The notes under the pieces are model-generated. The model was not told where the DNA came from and made no database searches. It worked only from the letters and a program-made list of their open reading frames with translations. A DNA stretch of 64,000 bases from Candidatus Bathyarchaeota archaeon. Its GTDB lineage: Archaea; Thermoproteota; Bathyarchaeia; Bathyarchaeales; Bathycorpusculaceae. The translations under genes and the position numbers were made by a program. The stretch spans positions 248,001 to 312,000 of the forward strand of contig JAOZHS010000001.1 in NCBI GenBank assembly GCA_026014745.1. The letters are read 5' to 3'. Of this stretch, positions 45,289 to 53,645 are shown piece by piece (the stretch's first letter is position 1; the number at the start of each line of letters is the position of its first letter).

Positions 45289-45372
45289 AAAAATCACCTC
45301 CATCTAAAAACAAAAAAATAAAAAATCAACTCAAAAGTTGGGGAAAAATAGTTGGACGTTGTCAGCGACGGT

Positions 45373-45693
45373 TTAGGCTCCTTCATGTTCTTTACCTGCT
45401 TGGATTAAGCGTCGGACTCTTTGTCCTCCGCGGTGCCCCGCCTCCTCTAGGCTTGTTTTGCCTCGAGCCTCGGGCGAGCCTTCGTGCTGTTTTGCACGTT
45501 CTGAACCGCCTTTGCTGCCGATTTCGCTATAGAATTCTGGACCTCTTTCTGCGGAGACTTTTTCGCCGCCTTTTCGTCCGATTTCTTCATAAAATTCTCT
45601 TCCATGGGTGGACGCTGTTTTTTGTCCGCCTTTCCTTCCTGCCTCAGCAACAGTCATTTTACCCTTACGTGCTTCTTCAGGTCGAGTACTCAA
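45373..45693 (-). CDS. KGG-repeat stress protein 6
   Basis: 106 residues from TTG 45693, with GGAGGTGA 5 bp upstream. The longest of the set with four units: GRKGGQKT, EIGRKGGEKV, EIGSKGGSERAKQHEG and EEAGHRGGQRVRRL. Its first two units resemble protein 1 and its last two protein 4, so it looks like the full-length ancestor or a fusion. First gene of the array in transcription order. Confidence 0.85.
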   Translation of the reverse strand: MSTRPEEARKGKMTVAEAGRKGGQKTASTHGREFYEEIGRKGGEKVSAERGPEFYSEIGSKGGSERAKQHEGSPEARGKTSLEEAGHRGGQRVRRLIQAGKEHEGA

Positions 45694-45752
45694 AAATTTC
45701 ACCTCCTACTAAACTACGGAAAAGTAAACATGAATAGAGCCGAATAACCGCT

Positions 45753-45772
45753 CATAAACCTATGTTGTTGTC
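45753..45772 (-). promoter_or_regulatory. Shared upstream motif, copy 2 (before KGG protein 6)
   Basis: On the minus strand GACAACAACATAGGTTTATG, 60-79 bp upstream of the TTG at 45693, at almost the same distance as copy 1 from its gene. Candidate operator or promoter element of the KGG genes. Confidence 0.45.
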
Positions 45773-45924
45773 GCACACCAGTAACATGCCATCTGAGCCA
45801 TAAAAAAACCCAAACCACCGATTATTAAACAAAAAAAGAGCTAACAACAATGGTCCTTCACGAAAAGCCTGTTATAAGCTAATTTAAATATGTCTGGTTT
45901 GACACTAAGTCACTGAGACCACCC

Positions 45925-47409
45925 ATGAAAGTGCTTCTCATAAACCCGCCGCAAACCTTCTATCCTGGCTCTGAACCACCAGCCGGCAATCTACCCCTCG
46001 GTTTAATGTACCTCGCGGCTGTGCTTCAAAAAAACGGTTACCAACCCGAAATCCTTGACGCTTTCATGGCTGCTCAAGACTTCCAAAAAACAGGCGAAAC
46101 CCTGAGCGTCGGTTTGCCGTTTGAAGAAATAAAACGAGAAATCCAAAAGCGTAAACCAGACATCGTCGGCATCGCTGGACCCTTCACAAGCCAAATAGAA
46201 AACGCCCTTAAAGTCAGCGCACTCACAAAAGAAGTCAACCCCAACATCCTAACCGTTGTAGGTGGCCCACACGTAACCTTAGTTCCCGAAGAATTCTTAT
46301 CCGAAGCCAAAAACGTTGACATAGCCGTTATGGGCGAAGGCGAATATGCCCTTCTAGAAATCGCTCAAGCGCATGAAGGCAAAAAAGACCTCGGAGATAT
46401 CTTAGGCATCGCGTACCGGCAAAACGGCGTTGTTACGGTTAATCCGCGTCGGCCTTTCCTCCAAAACCTCGACGAACTGCCCTACCCAGCCTACGACTTA
46501 GTGGATATGGAGCAATATTTGGGTGACAAAAAGATCGGTTATCGAAGCTTCCAAAACCGCGCTATCTCCATGGTTACCAGCCGCGGTTGCCCTTTTAATT
46601 GCTGTTTCTGTGCTGTGCATTTGCACATGGGGCAGGCGTTTCGGGCGCACTCCGCTAATTATGTGTTAGAGCATATCCAATTTGTCGTCGATAAGTATGA
46701 TGTGAAGAACATTTTTTTTGAAGATGACAACCTTACTTTGGACCTTGACCGCTTCGAGTCAATCTGCGACGGCATAGTCGCGCGAAAAATCAAAATTGGC
46801 TGGGAGACCCCTAACGGCGTCCGGGCGGACCGCCTAAACATGGAATTGCTCAAGAAAATGAAGCGGTCAGGTTGCAAAAGCGTCTTTGTCGGTGTCGAAT
46901 CAGGCGACCAACAAATCCTCGACAATGTAGTCTGCAAAAGCCTCGACCTTAACCGCGTGGTCGAATTCGCCAAAAACGCCAAAGAAATCGGCTTAAAAAC
47001 AGGCGCCTTCTACATCATTGGGTTCCCCGGGGAAACCAAAGAGAACATGCAGCGTACCATAGATTTTGCATTGGACCTCAAGCGGAAGTATGATGTGGGT
47101 ATGCATCTGTTTGCGGCGACGCCTAGCTATGGTACACGCTTATATGACGAATGCAAGGCTAAGGGGTACATTGCGGCTGATTTGTCTTGGAACAGTTTCG
47201 CTCAGGCTCGCCAGACTCGGGGTTTACCTCTGATTACTACAGACGAGTTTACGCCTCAAGAAGTTAAAGACTTGGCGGCCAACGCGATGGCTCAGTATAA
47301 AAAAATCCATTTAATCAATTTAATCAAGAATCCCAGCAAGACGCTAAGGTCCGCTTTTGAGCAGCCGCAACTCATTTTGCGCTACATCAAAAATTTGGCT
47401 TCAAAATAA
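45925..47409 (+). CDS. B12-binding-domain radical SAM protein
   Basis: 494 residues. N-terminal cobalamin-binding Rossmann domain (LLINPPQTFYPG to about 150; GGPHVTLVPEE), radical SAM cluster in SRGCPFNCCFC (near residue 225), then TIM-barrel blocks FFEDDNLTLD, GCKSVFVGVESGDQ and FYIIGFPGETKENMQ. The class B family does methylations or rearrangements in many pathways (BchE-, hopanoid- and fosfomycin-type). Monocistronic, ATG 45925; substrate unknown. Confidence 0.9.
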   Translation: MKVLLINPPQTFYPGSEPPAGNLPLGLMYLAAVLQKNGYQPEILDAFMAAQDFQKTGETLSVGLPFEEIKREIQKRKPDIVGIAGPFTSQIENALKVSALTKEVNPNILTVVGGPHVTLVPEEFLSEAKNVDIAVMGEGEYALLEIAQAHEGKKDLGDILGIAYRQNGVVTVNPRRPFLQNLDELPYPAYDLVDMEQYLGDKKIGYRSFQNRAISMVTSRGCPFNCCFCAVHLHMGQAFRAHSANYVLEHIQFVVDKYDVKNIFFEDDNLTLDLDRFESICDGIVARKIKIGWETPNGVRADRLNMELLKKMKRSGCKSVFVGVESGDQQILDNVVCKSLDLNRVVEFAKNAKEIGLKTGAFYIIGFPGETKENMQRTIDFALDLKRKYDVGMHLFAATPSYGTRLYDECKAKGYIAADLSWNSFAQARQTRGLPLITTDEFTPQEVKDLAANAMAQYKKIHLINLIKNPSKTLRSAFEQPQLILRYIKNLASK

Positions 47410-47555
47410 GCTGTGGCGGGCCCGCTGGGATGCGTTTAATAGTTTAAGCGAATCCTTGCTTAGGCGTGAAAAAATTGTGGTAAAATTGGAACTTTAGAGC
47501 AGGACAAAATTTAGGAAGAGATTCAACAATAAGGATAGGAAGAATACAATAATTA

Positions 47556-48092
47556 TTATTGGTTGAGCTCAATCAGACCTTGCAACTTCTGAATTACCTG
47601 TTCTATTTGATTTGACTCCTTCAATCCTGTAATAATGGTTTTTCCTGAAGCAAAGATGAGAATGCTTGATTTGTTTGGCGTTTCTAATCTCAGGATTGCT
47701 CCTGGAAATTGTTCTGGTTCATAAATAGTTTTCTCACCTTCACAAAGCCGTTCCAAATTTAAAGTTGTTTGAAAATCAGCAAGAACAACGATATTCTGCG
47801 TTGTTTTAATTAGCTCAACGTTTTCTATTAGGTTTTTACGGGCCAAGAAAGTTTTAGCCATTTCTAACTCCTTGAAAGCCTGGGGCTCGGATTTTGTTCC
47901 CACTGAAATCAATTTCCCTGTGCGAAACATGGAAACCTTGCCCGCCATCTTTTTTGTCTTAAAATAAGCAACTTGACCACGATAGGTATTGGAGTTATAA
48001 ATGATTTCTTTGAATTTTCCAAGCTCATTGAAGTCAAGCGCTTTGCCTACCGAAGCTGTAGCAACCACATTAACTATTGTTACCTTGACCAT
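47556..48092 (-). CDS. tbp: TATA-binding protein, divergent copy
   Basis: 178 residues from ATG 48092; the frame extends to 48158 but TBP starts with the VxIVNVVATxxV block. Two saddle repeats are seen: IVNVVATASVGKALDFNEL with YRGQVAYFKTKKMAGKVSMF, and the second with YEPEQFPGAILRLETPNKSSILIFASGKTIITG. The second repeat is standard; the first has lost the EQFPGxxxR block, so DNA contacts there are altered. It may be an accessory TBP. Lies at the left edge of the restriction island. Confidence 0.88.
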   Translation of the reverse strand: MVKVTIVNVVATASVGKALDFNELGKFKEIIYNSNTYRGQVAYFKTKKMAGKVSMFRTGKLISVGTKSEPQAFKELEMAKTFLARKNLIENVELIKTTQNIVVLADFQTTLNLERLCEGEKTIYEPEQFPGAILRLETPNKSSILIFASGKTIITGLKESNQIEQVIQKLQGLIELNQ

Positions 48093-48217
48093 TGTATTCA
48101 AACAAATGTACAGTTGTGAGTAATTAAGAGTTGTCGCATCATAAGAAATCAAGGACAAAAATTTCGATTTCGTTTAATTGCCAAAAGAATACTTGCTCTA
48201 TCAAGTTCTTTGATGGT

Positions 48218-49048
48218 TTACTGAGCTAGTTCTCTAGCCCATTGGTAAGAGCTGCCTCGAAGACAAGATCTAGCAGTGGCAGAGAATTCGGCTTGGGGCT
48301 GTACCAGTTCTAGTATTTCTTGAATTATTATTTCGAATTCCATTTTGCCTGTGGGTGATCCGTTTTTGTATTGGCAAAAAGCCCTATTGCCTCGCTCTAT
48401 CAGTCGGGTACAAGCACTCCAAAGCTTTCTCCTTTCTTCAACTATCTTAACATCGTTCAGGTTTAAAATCTCAATAGTAACCCGCGCCCTCCGATGTAGT
48501 ATGCCTTCGGCTTCTGAATACCTAGGGGATGCTGTGCCGTCGTCCATGAACCATAGCACAAGTCGGTCTGCTGGATTTGTTGGGTCAAGCAATAAAGGTA
48601 TTTCGTCGTTAAGATTTGACTCGGGTGAGGAAGCTCTGTTTGCTTCAAATAGTAGTGGAAATTTATCTGATTTTCCTCGAACGATTCCATCCGAACCTGT
48701 GTGCAGGCTATTACAATAACTACATGCAAGACGGAAATTAGCTATGTCAAAAGCAAGCCACCAGTATCCATTCGATACTTCATCACCGTCTTCATTCTTA
48801 ACTCTATTTTTGGGTCTATGATGATCTACATGAAAATCCGAACGAGTGTTTTTTGTCTCGCAATACCAACATTTGAAATATGAAAGCTCTTCTAGCTTTG
48901 ACTTTAATCTTCCCCAAATGCGTGAGTTCCCGTTTATGAAAGCTGCTCTCTGATCCTCTGGTAGGGTCCTTAATAGATTGGTCAGCAGTAGTGCTTCTTC
49001 TTTCCAACTATTTGGGATATCTAACCTTGCGTTATCTATGTGAATCAA
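48218..49048 (-). CDS. HNH endonuclease, PtuB-like (Septu-type partner)
   Basis: 276 residues from TTG 49048, overlapping the upstream ATPase stop by 4 bp. HNH zinc finger: C60-WY-C63, H73-V-D75-H76 catalytic part, then a YWWLAFDIANFRLAC segment and C109-SY-C112-N113. The YWWLA...CxxCN spacing matches HNH nucleases of the PtuB/retron-associated group. With the SMC-like ATPase upstream, it makes a Septu-like pair. In known Septu systems the nuclease cuts phage DNA or host targets after ATPase triggering. Last gene of the restriction operon. Confidence 0.78.
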   Translation of the reverse strand: MIHIDNARLDIPNSWKEEALLLTNLLRTLPEDQRAAFINGNSRIWGRLKSKLEELSYFKCWYCETKNTRSDFHVDHHRPKNRVKNEDGDEVSNGYWWLAFDIANFRLACSYCNSLHTGSDGIVRGKSDKFPLLFEANRASSPESNLNDEIPLLLDPTNPADRLVLWFMDDGTASPRYSEAEGILHRRARVTIEILNLNDVKIVEERRKLWSACTRLIERGNRAFCQYKNGSPTGKMEFEIIIQEILELVQPQAEFSATARSCLRGSSYQWARELAQ

Positions 49049-50586
49049 CTTTTGCCCTTCTTCAATTTTTCAACTATTTCTTTTGCAAGTTTTGCTTGTT
49101 CTTCTTTCTCTTCCCTATTCATTGCAGGTTTTTCGAATTGTTCATATTCTGCAATCGCCTTAATGAATTGACTATATAGTGGGTCTCTAAAGGTATCCAA
49201 AAAGCCCATACTTCTAAGCTCTTCATCAAGCTTCTCCAATTCTTGGCTTTCCTCTAAAGTTAATTCTTTTTTGACTGCGAGCTCTTTCTTCCTTTCCAAT
49301 TTACGCTGTGTTTCTAAATCCAAAGTTGTTGGCAGACCGAAAAGTTCACTGGTTAACAATCCTGCAACACCCATGCCTATTGGATCCTTTTCTGGTGGCA
49401 AGATAACTACTCGTTTTTCTGGTTCTTGTAACCTAAAAATTTGAACTTGTTCTTTTTTCAATCCTCCAACAAGAAGAGGGTCATGTGTCACTACAAGAAC
49501 GTGGCTTGTCTCGTTCTTTCCAACTATTCTTTGAAGCAAATCCACGTATTCAAGCTTCCAATTAGGGTTAAGGTGAGTGTCTGGTTCATCAAGCAAGAAA
49601 AGTGATTCATCTTCTTTTGTAAATCTAAGAAGCCCAAGGACGGTCAGCAGTTGTTGTTCTCCTTCGCTTAACTCCGCGAATTCCAAACTGCCAGGTACAC
49701 CTTCTTTTTTAACCCTAATTTTCAGTTCATGTATGAGGTCAGATATGTAAGTGCTCTCTAACGTTTTGAAGAACTCCACGTTATTATCGTATTTAGATGC
49801 AAGCTTATGGAGTGAGTTCAAATCTTCAATGCGCAGATAGAGTCTTTCTTCAGTCTTTGCTCTGCCCATTGGCAGAGTAACTCTTTCAGTTCTTCTTATG
49901 GGCGCTGCGGTTTCCAAAGAGTATAAGTTTTCTAAAAATCCTCGAACAACACCACGTGCACCCCAAAAAAGATCACCTTTAGCTTTTTTCTGAAACCATC
50001 TAGGCTGCTTTAAGACAAATGTGGCATTCTCAAAACCAACAATGCCGAAATATTCTCTTAGAAAATTGAGTGATTCTGCCTCTTCAAAAGAAAAGAAGGC
50101 TAACAAAACATATTGGCTATGAACCATTCTAGCAAAAAATAACGGTCTTAGAGGAGTTTTTTGTCCTTCCAACAATTGTCTGTAGAATTTTTCCTGATGT
50201 TTGTCAAAATAGTGTTCAAGTCGTCTACTTTTTCCGGAATAATATCCGAAAACGTTGTTAGGTAAATACCTTCGGTCGGGTGATTTACTAAAAACCGAAA
50301 AAGAAATCGGGCTCCCATCTACCAAAATTTGAATCATCTTGTTCTTTTGGGGGTCTGCGTCGATCTCGATATGCCTACCTCTACACAAGTAACTTAACTT
50401 ATATTTGAACGGAGGGTCTTCGTTGAGGTCCAAGTGCCGAAATATTGACACTATTGCTTCCAAAAGATTTGACTTTGCGCTTGCGTTTCGTCCTATTAAA
50501 ACTGTAGTGAGACTTTTCTCGTCGAAATTAATTTCCGCGTTTAATAAATTTTTGAAATTCCCAATAAAAAGTTTGTCTAGTCTCAT
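49045..50586 (-). CDS. SMC/RecF-like AAA ATPase, PtuA-like
   Basis: 513 residues. Walker A GRNASAKSN at residues 32-40 (a G-to-A change against GxxGxGKS), ABC signature ELSEGEQQLL near 305, Walker B SLFLLDEPDTHL and H-loop VLVVTHDPLL. The fold is that of RecF/OLD/PtuA ATPases. C-terminal part is charged and coiled-coil-like, ending in EKEEQAKLAKEIVEKLKK. Start overlaps hsdS stop (ATGA) and its own stop overlaps the HNH gene, so the pair is translated with the type I system. The Walker A change should be checked for activity. Confidence 0.8.
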   Translation of the reverse strand: MRLDKLFIGNFKNLLNAEINFDEKSLTTVLIGRNASAKSNLLEAIVSIFRHLDLNEDPPFKYKLSYLCRGRHIEIDADPQKNKMIQILVDGSPISFSVFSKSPDRRYLPNNVFGYYSGKSRRLEHYFDKHQEKFYRQLLEGQKTPLRPLFFARMVHSQYVLLAFFSFEEAESLNFLREYFGIVGFENATFVLKQPRWFQKKAKGDLFWGARGVVRGFLENLYSLETAAPIRRTERVTLPMGRAKTEERLYLRIEDLNSLHKLASKYDNNVEFFKTLESTYISDLIHELKIRVKKEGVPGSLEFAELSEGEQQLLTVLGLLRFTKEDESLFLLDEPDTHLNPNWKLEYVDLLQRIVGKNETSHVLVVTHDPLLVGGLKKEQVQIFRLQEPEKRVVILPPEKDPIGMGVAGLLTSELFGLPTTLDLETQRKLERKKELAVKKELTLEESQELEKLDEELRSMGFLDTFRDPLYSQFIKAIAEYEQFEKPAMNREEKEEQAKLAKEIVEKLKKGKS

Positions 50587-52238
50587 TTATCTGCCTTCAA
50601 ATATGTTAGGTTTCCGTTTCTTGATTTTTTGATCCGACCTGCATCTGTTTCGGCCTTGAGCTTGTCCCAAAAATCTTCCATGCTCAATCCTGAAGCTTCA
50701 TATGTTCGTTCTATTGTGGCTGGGCCTATTTCTTTTAGAATCGCCTCCAATGTTTTGGTTTTTTCGCTTTCTTTGAGGCGCTTAGATTGAGGTCTTTCTT
50801 TGGATTGTTGTCTTGTGTAAATTCTTGTTTTTGCGGCCTCAGCTTCAATTCGTTTTAGAAGAATTGAAGCGGGCTCATCGTCCCGGTTCTGAGGTATAAG
50901 CTTACCTACAAAAGCTTTGGCTAGAATCGTTTCATCAATACAATCATTTTTGCTCTTTCCTTTCTTAACCAATGTTTCAATTTCGTTTGCAAAAGCAAAA
51001 AGTTCGCAAATTCTGGAGATTGTACTTTTTTGCTCAGAAATCGGAGCAAGCGGGAAAATCATACTCCTTACGTCATGCAAATACATATTTGGCTGATTAG
51101 CGCCAACCCCTAACCTTCTTGTTTCAATATATCTAAAATAAAGCCACCAGTACAGGTATTCAGGAAGCATATTTGTTTTTGAACTTTGTATGCAAGCTAT
51201 AGCCTGATTAGTTGTTGCTGAAATACGAAGAATCGCTGCCTGCCCTCTAGTTTTGCCTTCACCATATAATGCAAGCAATACTGTTCCGGGTGGATAGAGC
51301 TTAGCGCTACTATTGTCGAGACCCTCCTTTGTTATGCATTCATTTGTTTCAGTTATATCCTTAAATGCCACTTCTCCCGAGGATACCCACGGTATGTTAC
51401 CGTTCCAGTATTCTGGCCTGTTTCTTCTGGGTGTGCCTCCCGATGAAACATCAAATATATCTCCGATTGTGGTCCATAACCATTTTTTTGGCAGTTTGGG
51501 CATCTCTGGGGTACCACTTTCCTTTGATTGTATATGTTTTTTTTCGTCTCGTTCTTTTCTAATTTGTTTTAGGATGGTCTGCGCTGAAGCTTCATCCGAT
51601 TCGCCTTTTGTGTACTCGCCCCTGAATGCCTTAGAAAGAACCGCTTGGCGAAATTTTTGAAGCAGAGACAAAACATTGTTCAAATATTCTCTACTAGTCT
51701 TGCTCTCAGCAAGCAACATCATTATGTGAGAAGAGATCCTCTTTTGTTCATTAAGCGGAGGAAGAGGAAGCGGAATTGAACCTATAGTTTTTGAGGATAT
51801 GTGCTTGACAGTGACTGAAGAAGTATTTTTATTAATTTCATTTAGATATCCGGGCAAGACCAACTCCAAGAATTTGTCGTCGTAGAATTGTGATTTGACA
51901 GATATTTTGCATACTCTTTGATTAAGAAGGGCATCTGGTCCCGTCCAACGAGCGCAATTGAAATCGCCGTCCATTCCAACAAGAAGGTCGCCTTTTTTTA
52001 TTACATATTTTTGATCATAAGGTCCTTGAAAGAAACATTCGGTTTTGTCGTTGTATATGTCACGTATTCGGAGCAAAGGAAAACCAGTTGTTTCCGAAAA
52101 ATTTGACGACTCAAAAGCAAATCCATTCAAAATCTCTGCAACACTGCTTAAAGGAACGCGTTCCCAAGAACTATGGATCTGAATAAGGGGATTTGAAGGG
52201 GACGCGAACAAATCCTGTAGCGTTATGCGCAAAGTCAT
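50583..52238 (-). CDS. hsdS: Type I restriction-modification specificity subunit
   Basis: 551 residues. Two target recognition domains: the first around residues 20-190 (VPLSSVAEILNGFAF to PLPPLNEQKRISSHI), the second around 255-430 (WTTIGDIFDVSSGGTPRRNRPEY to FPLAPISEQKSTISRI), each followed by a helical spacer. A C-terminal extension of 100 residues, Lys/Glu-rich and winged-helix-like at the end (IERTYEASGLSMEDFWDKL), goes beyond normal HsdS. Starts 12 bp after hsdM. Recognises the two half sites of the DNA target. Confidence 0.92.
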   Translation of the reverse strand: MTLRITLQDLFASPSNPLIQIHSSWERVPLSSVAEILNGFAFESSNFSETTGFPLLRIRDIYNDKTECFFQGPYDQKYVIKKGDLLVGMDGDFNCARWTGPDALLNQRVCKISVKSQFYDDKFLELVLPGYLNEINKNTSSVTVKHISSKTIGSIPLPLPPLNEQKRISSHIMMLLAESKTSREYLNNVLSLLQKFRQAVLSKAFRGEYTKGESDEASAQTILKQIRKERDEKKHIQSKESGTPEMPKLPKKWLWTTIGDIFDVSSGGTPRRNRPEYWNGNIPWVSSGEVAFKDITETNECITKEGLDNSSAKLYPPGTVLLALYGEGKTRGQAAILRISATTNQAIACIQSSKTNMLPEYLYWWLYFRYIETRRLGVGANQPNMYLHDVRSMIFPLAPISEQKSTISRICELFAFANEIETLVKKGKSKNDCIDETILAKAFVGKLIPQNRDDEPASILLKRIEAEAAKTRIYTRQQSKERPQSKRLKESEKTKTLEAILKEIGPATIERTYEASGLSMEDFWDKLKAETDAGRIKKSRNGNLTYLKADK

Positions 52239-52250
52239 TCCAATGTAGCC

Positions 52251-53645
52251 TCAGGTCTTTGTGTCTGACTCGTAAAGTTTTGTTGCGAGTTCGTTGAGAG
52301 AGAATAAAGCACTCTCTAATGCTGTAATTGCGTCGCTGACCAGAACTTCAGGATCCTGAATAGATTCGGAATCCTCCTTGGAATTAGCATTTATCCAGAA
52401 CAAGTCAAGATTGAAGTCTCTTTTTTCAATAATTTCTTTTCCAAATTGCTTAAACCGAGTAGTTTCAACGCGGGGGTTTCTGTTGTAACACATTTCAAAA
52501 TCTTCAAAATAGTTATCGCTCAATGGATGACTTTTGGTGATTTTTTCAATATTTGTCCTGAGATCGTAAACCCAAACAGTTTCTGTTTGAAAACCTTTTT
52601 TGAAAAAAAGTATGTTAGCTTTTACTCCATTTGAGTACGGTGTGAAAGTTCCAATCGGTAATCTCAATATCGTGTGTAAATTGCAGTCTGTCATCAATAG
52701 TTTTCTTATTTCTCTTCCAGCATGCTCTTCGAACAAAACATTATCAGGTAAAACAATTGCAGCTCTTCCTCCAAGTTTGAGAATTGTCATAAGATGTTGC
52801 ACAAAATTCAGTTGCTTGTTCGAGGTCTTTACGGTAAAATCTTCTCGAATAGGCGCTTCTCCTGCTCCTTTCGTACCAAAAGGCGGATTTGTCATTATAC
52901 AATCATAACGTTTGTGTGCATATGCGCCGTCGGCTAATGCATCATCGTAATATATGTCTGCCTCGATTTCGTGCAAATAGAGATTCATCAAAGCCAATCT
53001 TCGAGTATCTTGCACTATTTCGACACCGGAAAAAGTGTTTTTTTGAAGCCGTTCTCGATCGTCACGGCTCAAATCTGCCCCTTCATTTGTCTGTTTCATC
53101 ATCCATTCATAAGCTCCAATTAGAAACCCAGCCGTGCCGCAAGCAGGGTCGTGAATAATAAAATCAGGCTTTTCTCGAATGTCGGGCTTTATGCATCGCA
53201 CAACACAGCGAATGGCTTCTCTAGGTGTGAAGTATTGTCCAGCGCCTTTTTGTTCTGCTGCGTATTTCTGTAATAGTCCTTCATAGACTTTGGCTTTCAG
53301 ATCAATATCAAGATCGGACCATTGAGTCTCATCAATCAGGCTTATTAGTTTCTTGAGATTTACTGGTTCTCTGAACTTGTTGAGAGCCCCTCCAAAAATA
53401 TCGCCCAATATACCTTGCTGCTTGCCTAAAGTGCGCAGGGCTTCTATGTAGTTGTCTAATAGTTCTGTTCCTGATTTTGCTTTTAAAGCTGACCAACTAC
53501 ACTCTTTTGGAACAGCCACACCTTTCTCATCAGCAATTTTGAGGAACAACAAATATGTCAGTTGTTCAATGTAATCTCCATAATTTATTCCGTCATGTCT
53601 GAGTGTATGACAGAAACCCCAAAGTCTAGCATCAACGTCGCTCAT
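52251..53645 (-). CDS. hsdM: Type I restriction-modification methyltransferase subunit
   Basis: 464 residues. N-terminal helical domain (LRHDGINYGDYIEQLTYLLFLK), SAM-binding DPACGTAGFLIGAYE and the adenine-methylase motif NPPFGTKG near residue 255. Methylates N6 of adenine in the target with HsdS. The start overlaps hsdR stop (ATGA). Confidence 0.95.
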   Translation of the reverse strand: MSDVDARLWGFCHTLRHDGINYGDYIEQLTYLLFLKIADEKGVAVPKECSWSALKAKSGTELLDNYIEALRTLGKQQGILGDIFGGALNKFREPVNLKKLISLIDETQWSDLDIDLKAKVYEGLLQKYAAEQKGAGQYFTPREAIRCVVRCIKPDIREKPDFIIHDPACGTAGFLIGAYEWMMKQTNEGADLSRDDRERLQKNTFSGVEIVQDTRRLALMNLYLHEIEADIYYDDALADGAYAHKRYDCIMTNPPFGTKGAGEAPIREDFTVKTSNKQLNFVQHLMTILKLGGRAAIVLPDNVLFEEHAGREIRKLLMTDCNLHTILRLPIGTFTPYSNGVKANILFFKKGFQTETVWVYDLRTNIEKITKSHPLSDNYFEDFEMCYNRNPRVETTRFKQFGKEIIEKRDFNLDLFWINANSKEDSESIQDPEVLVSDAITALESALFSLNELATKLYESDTKT

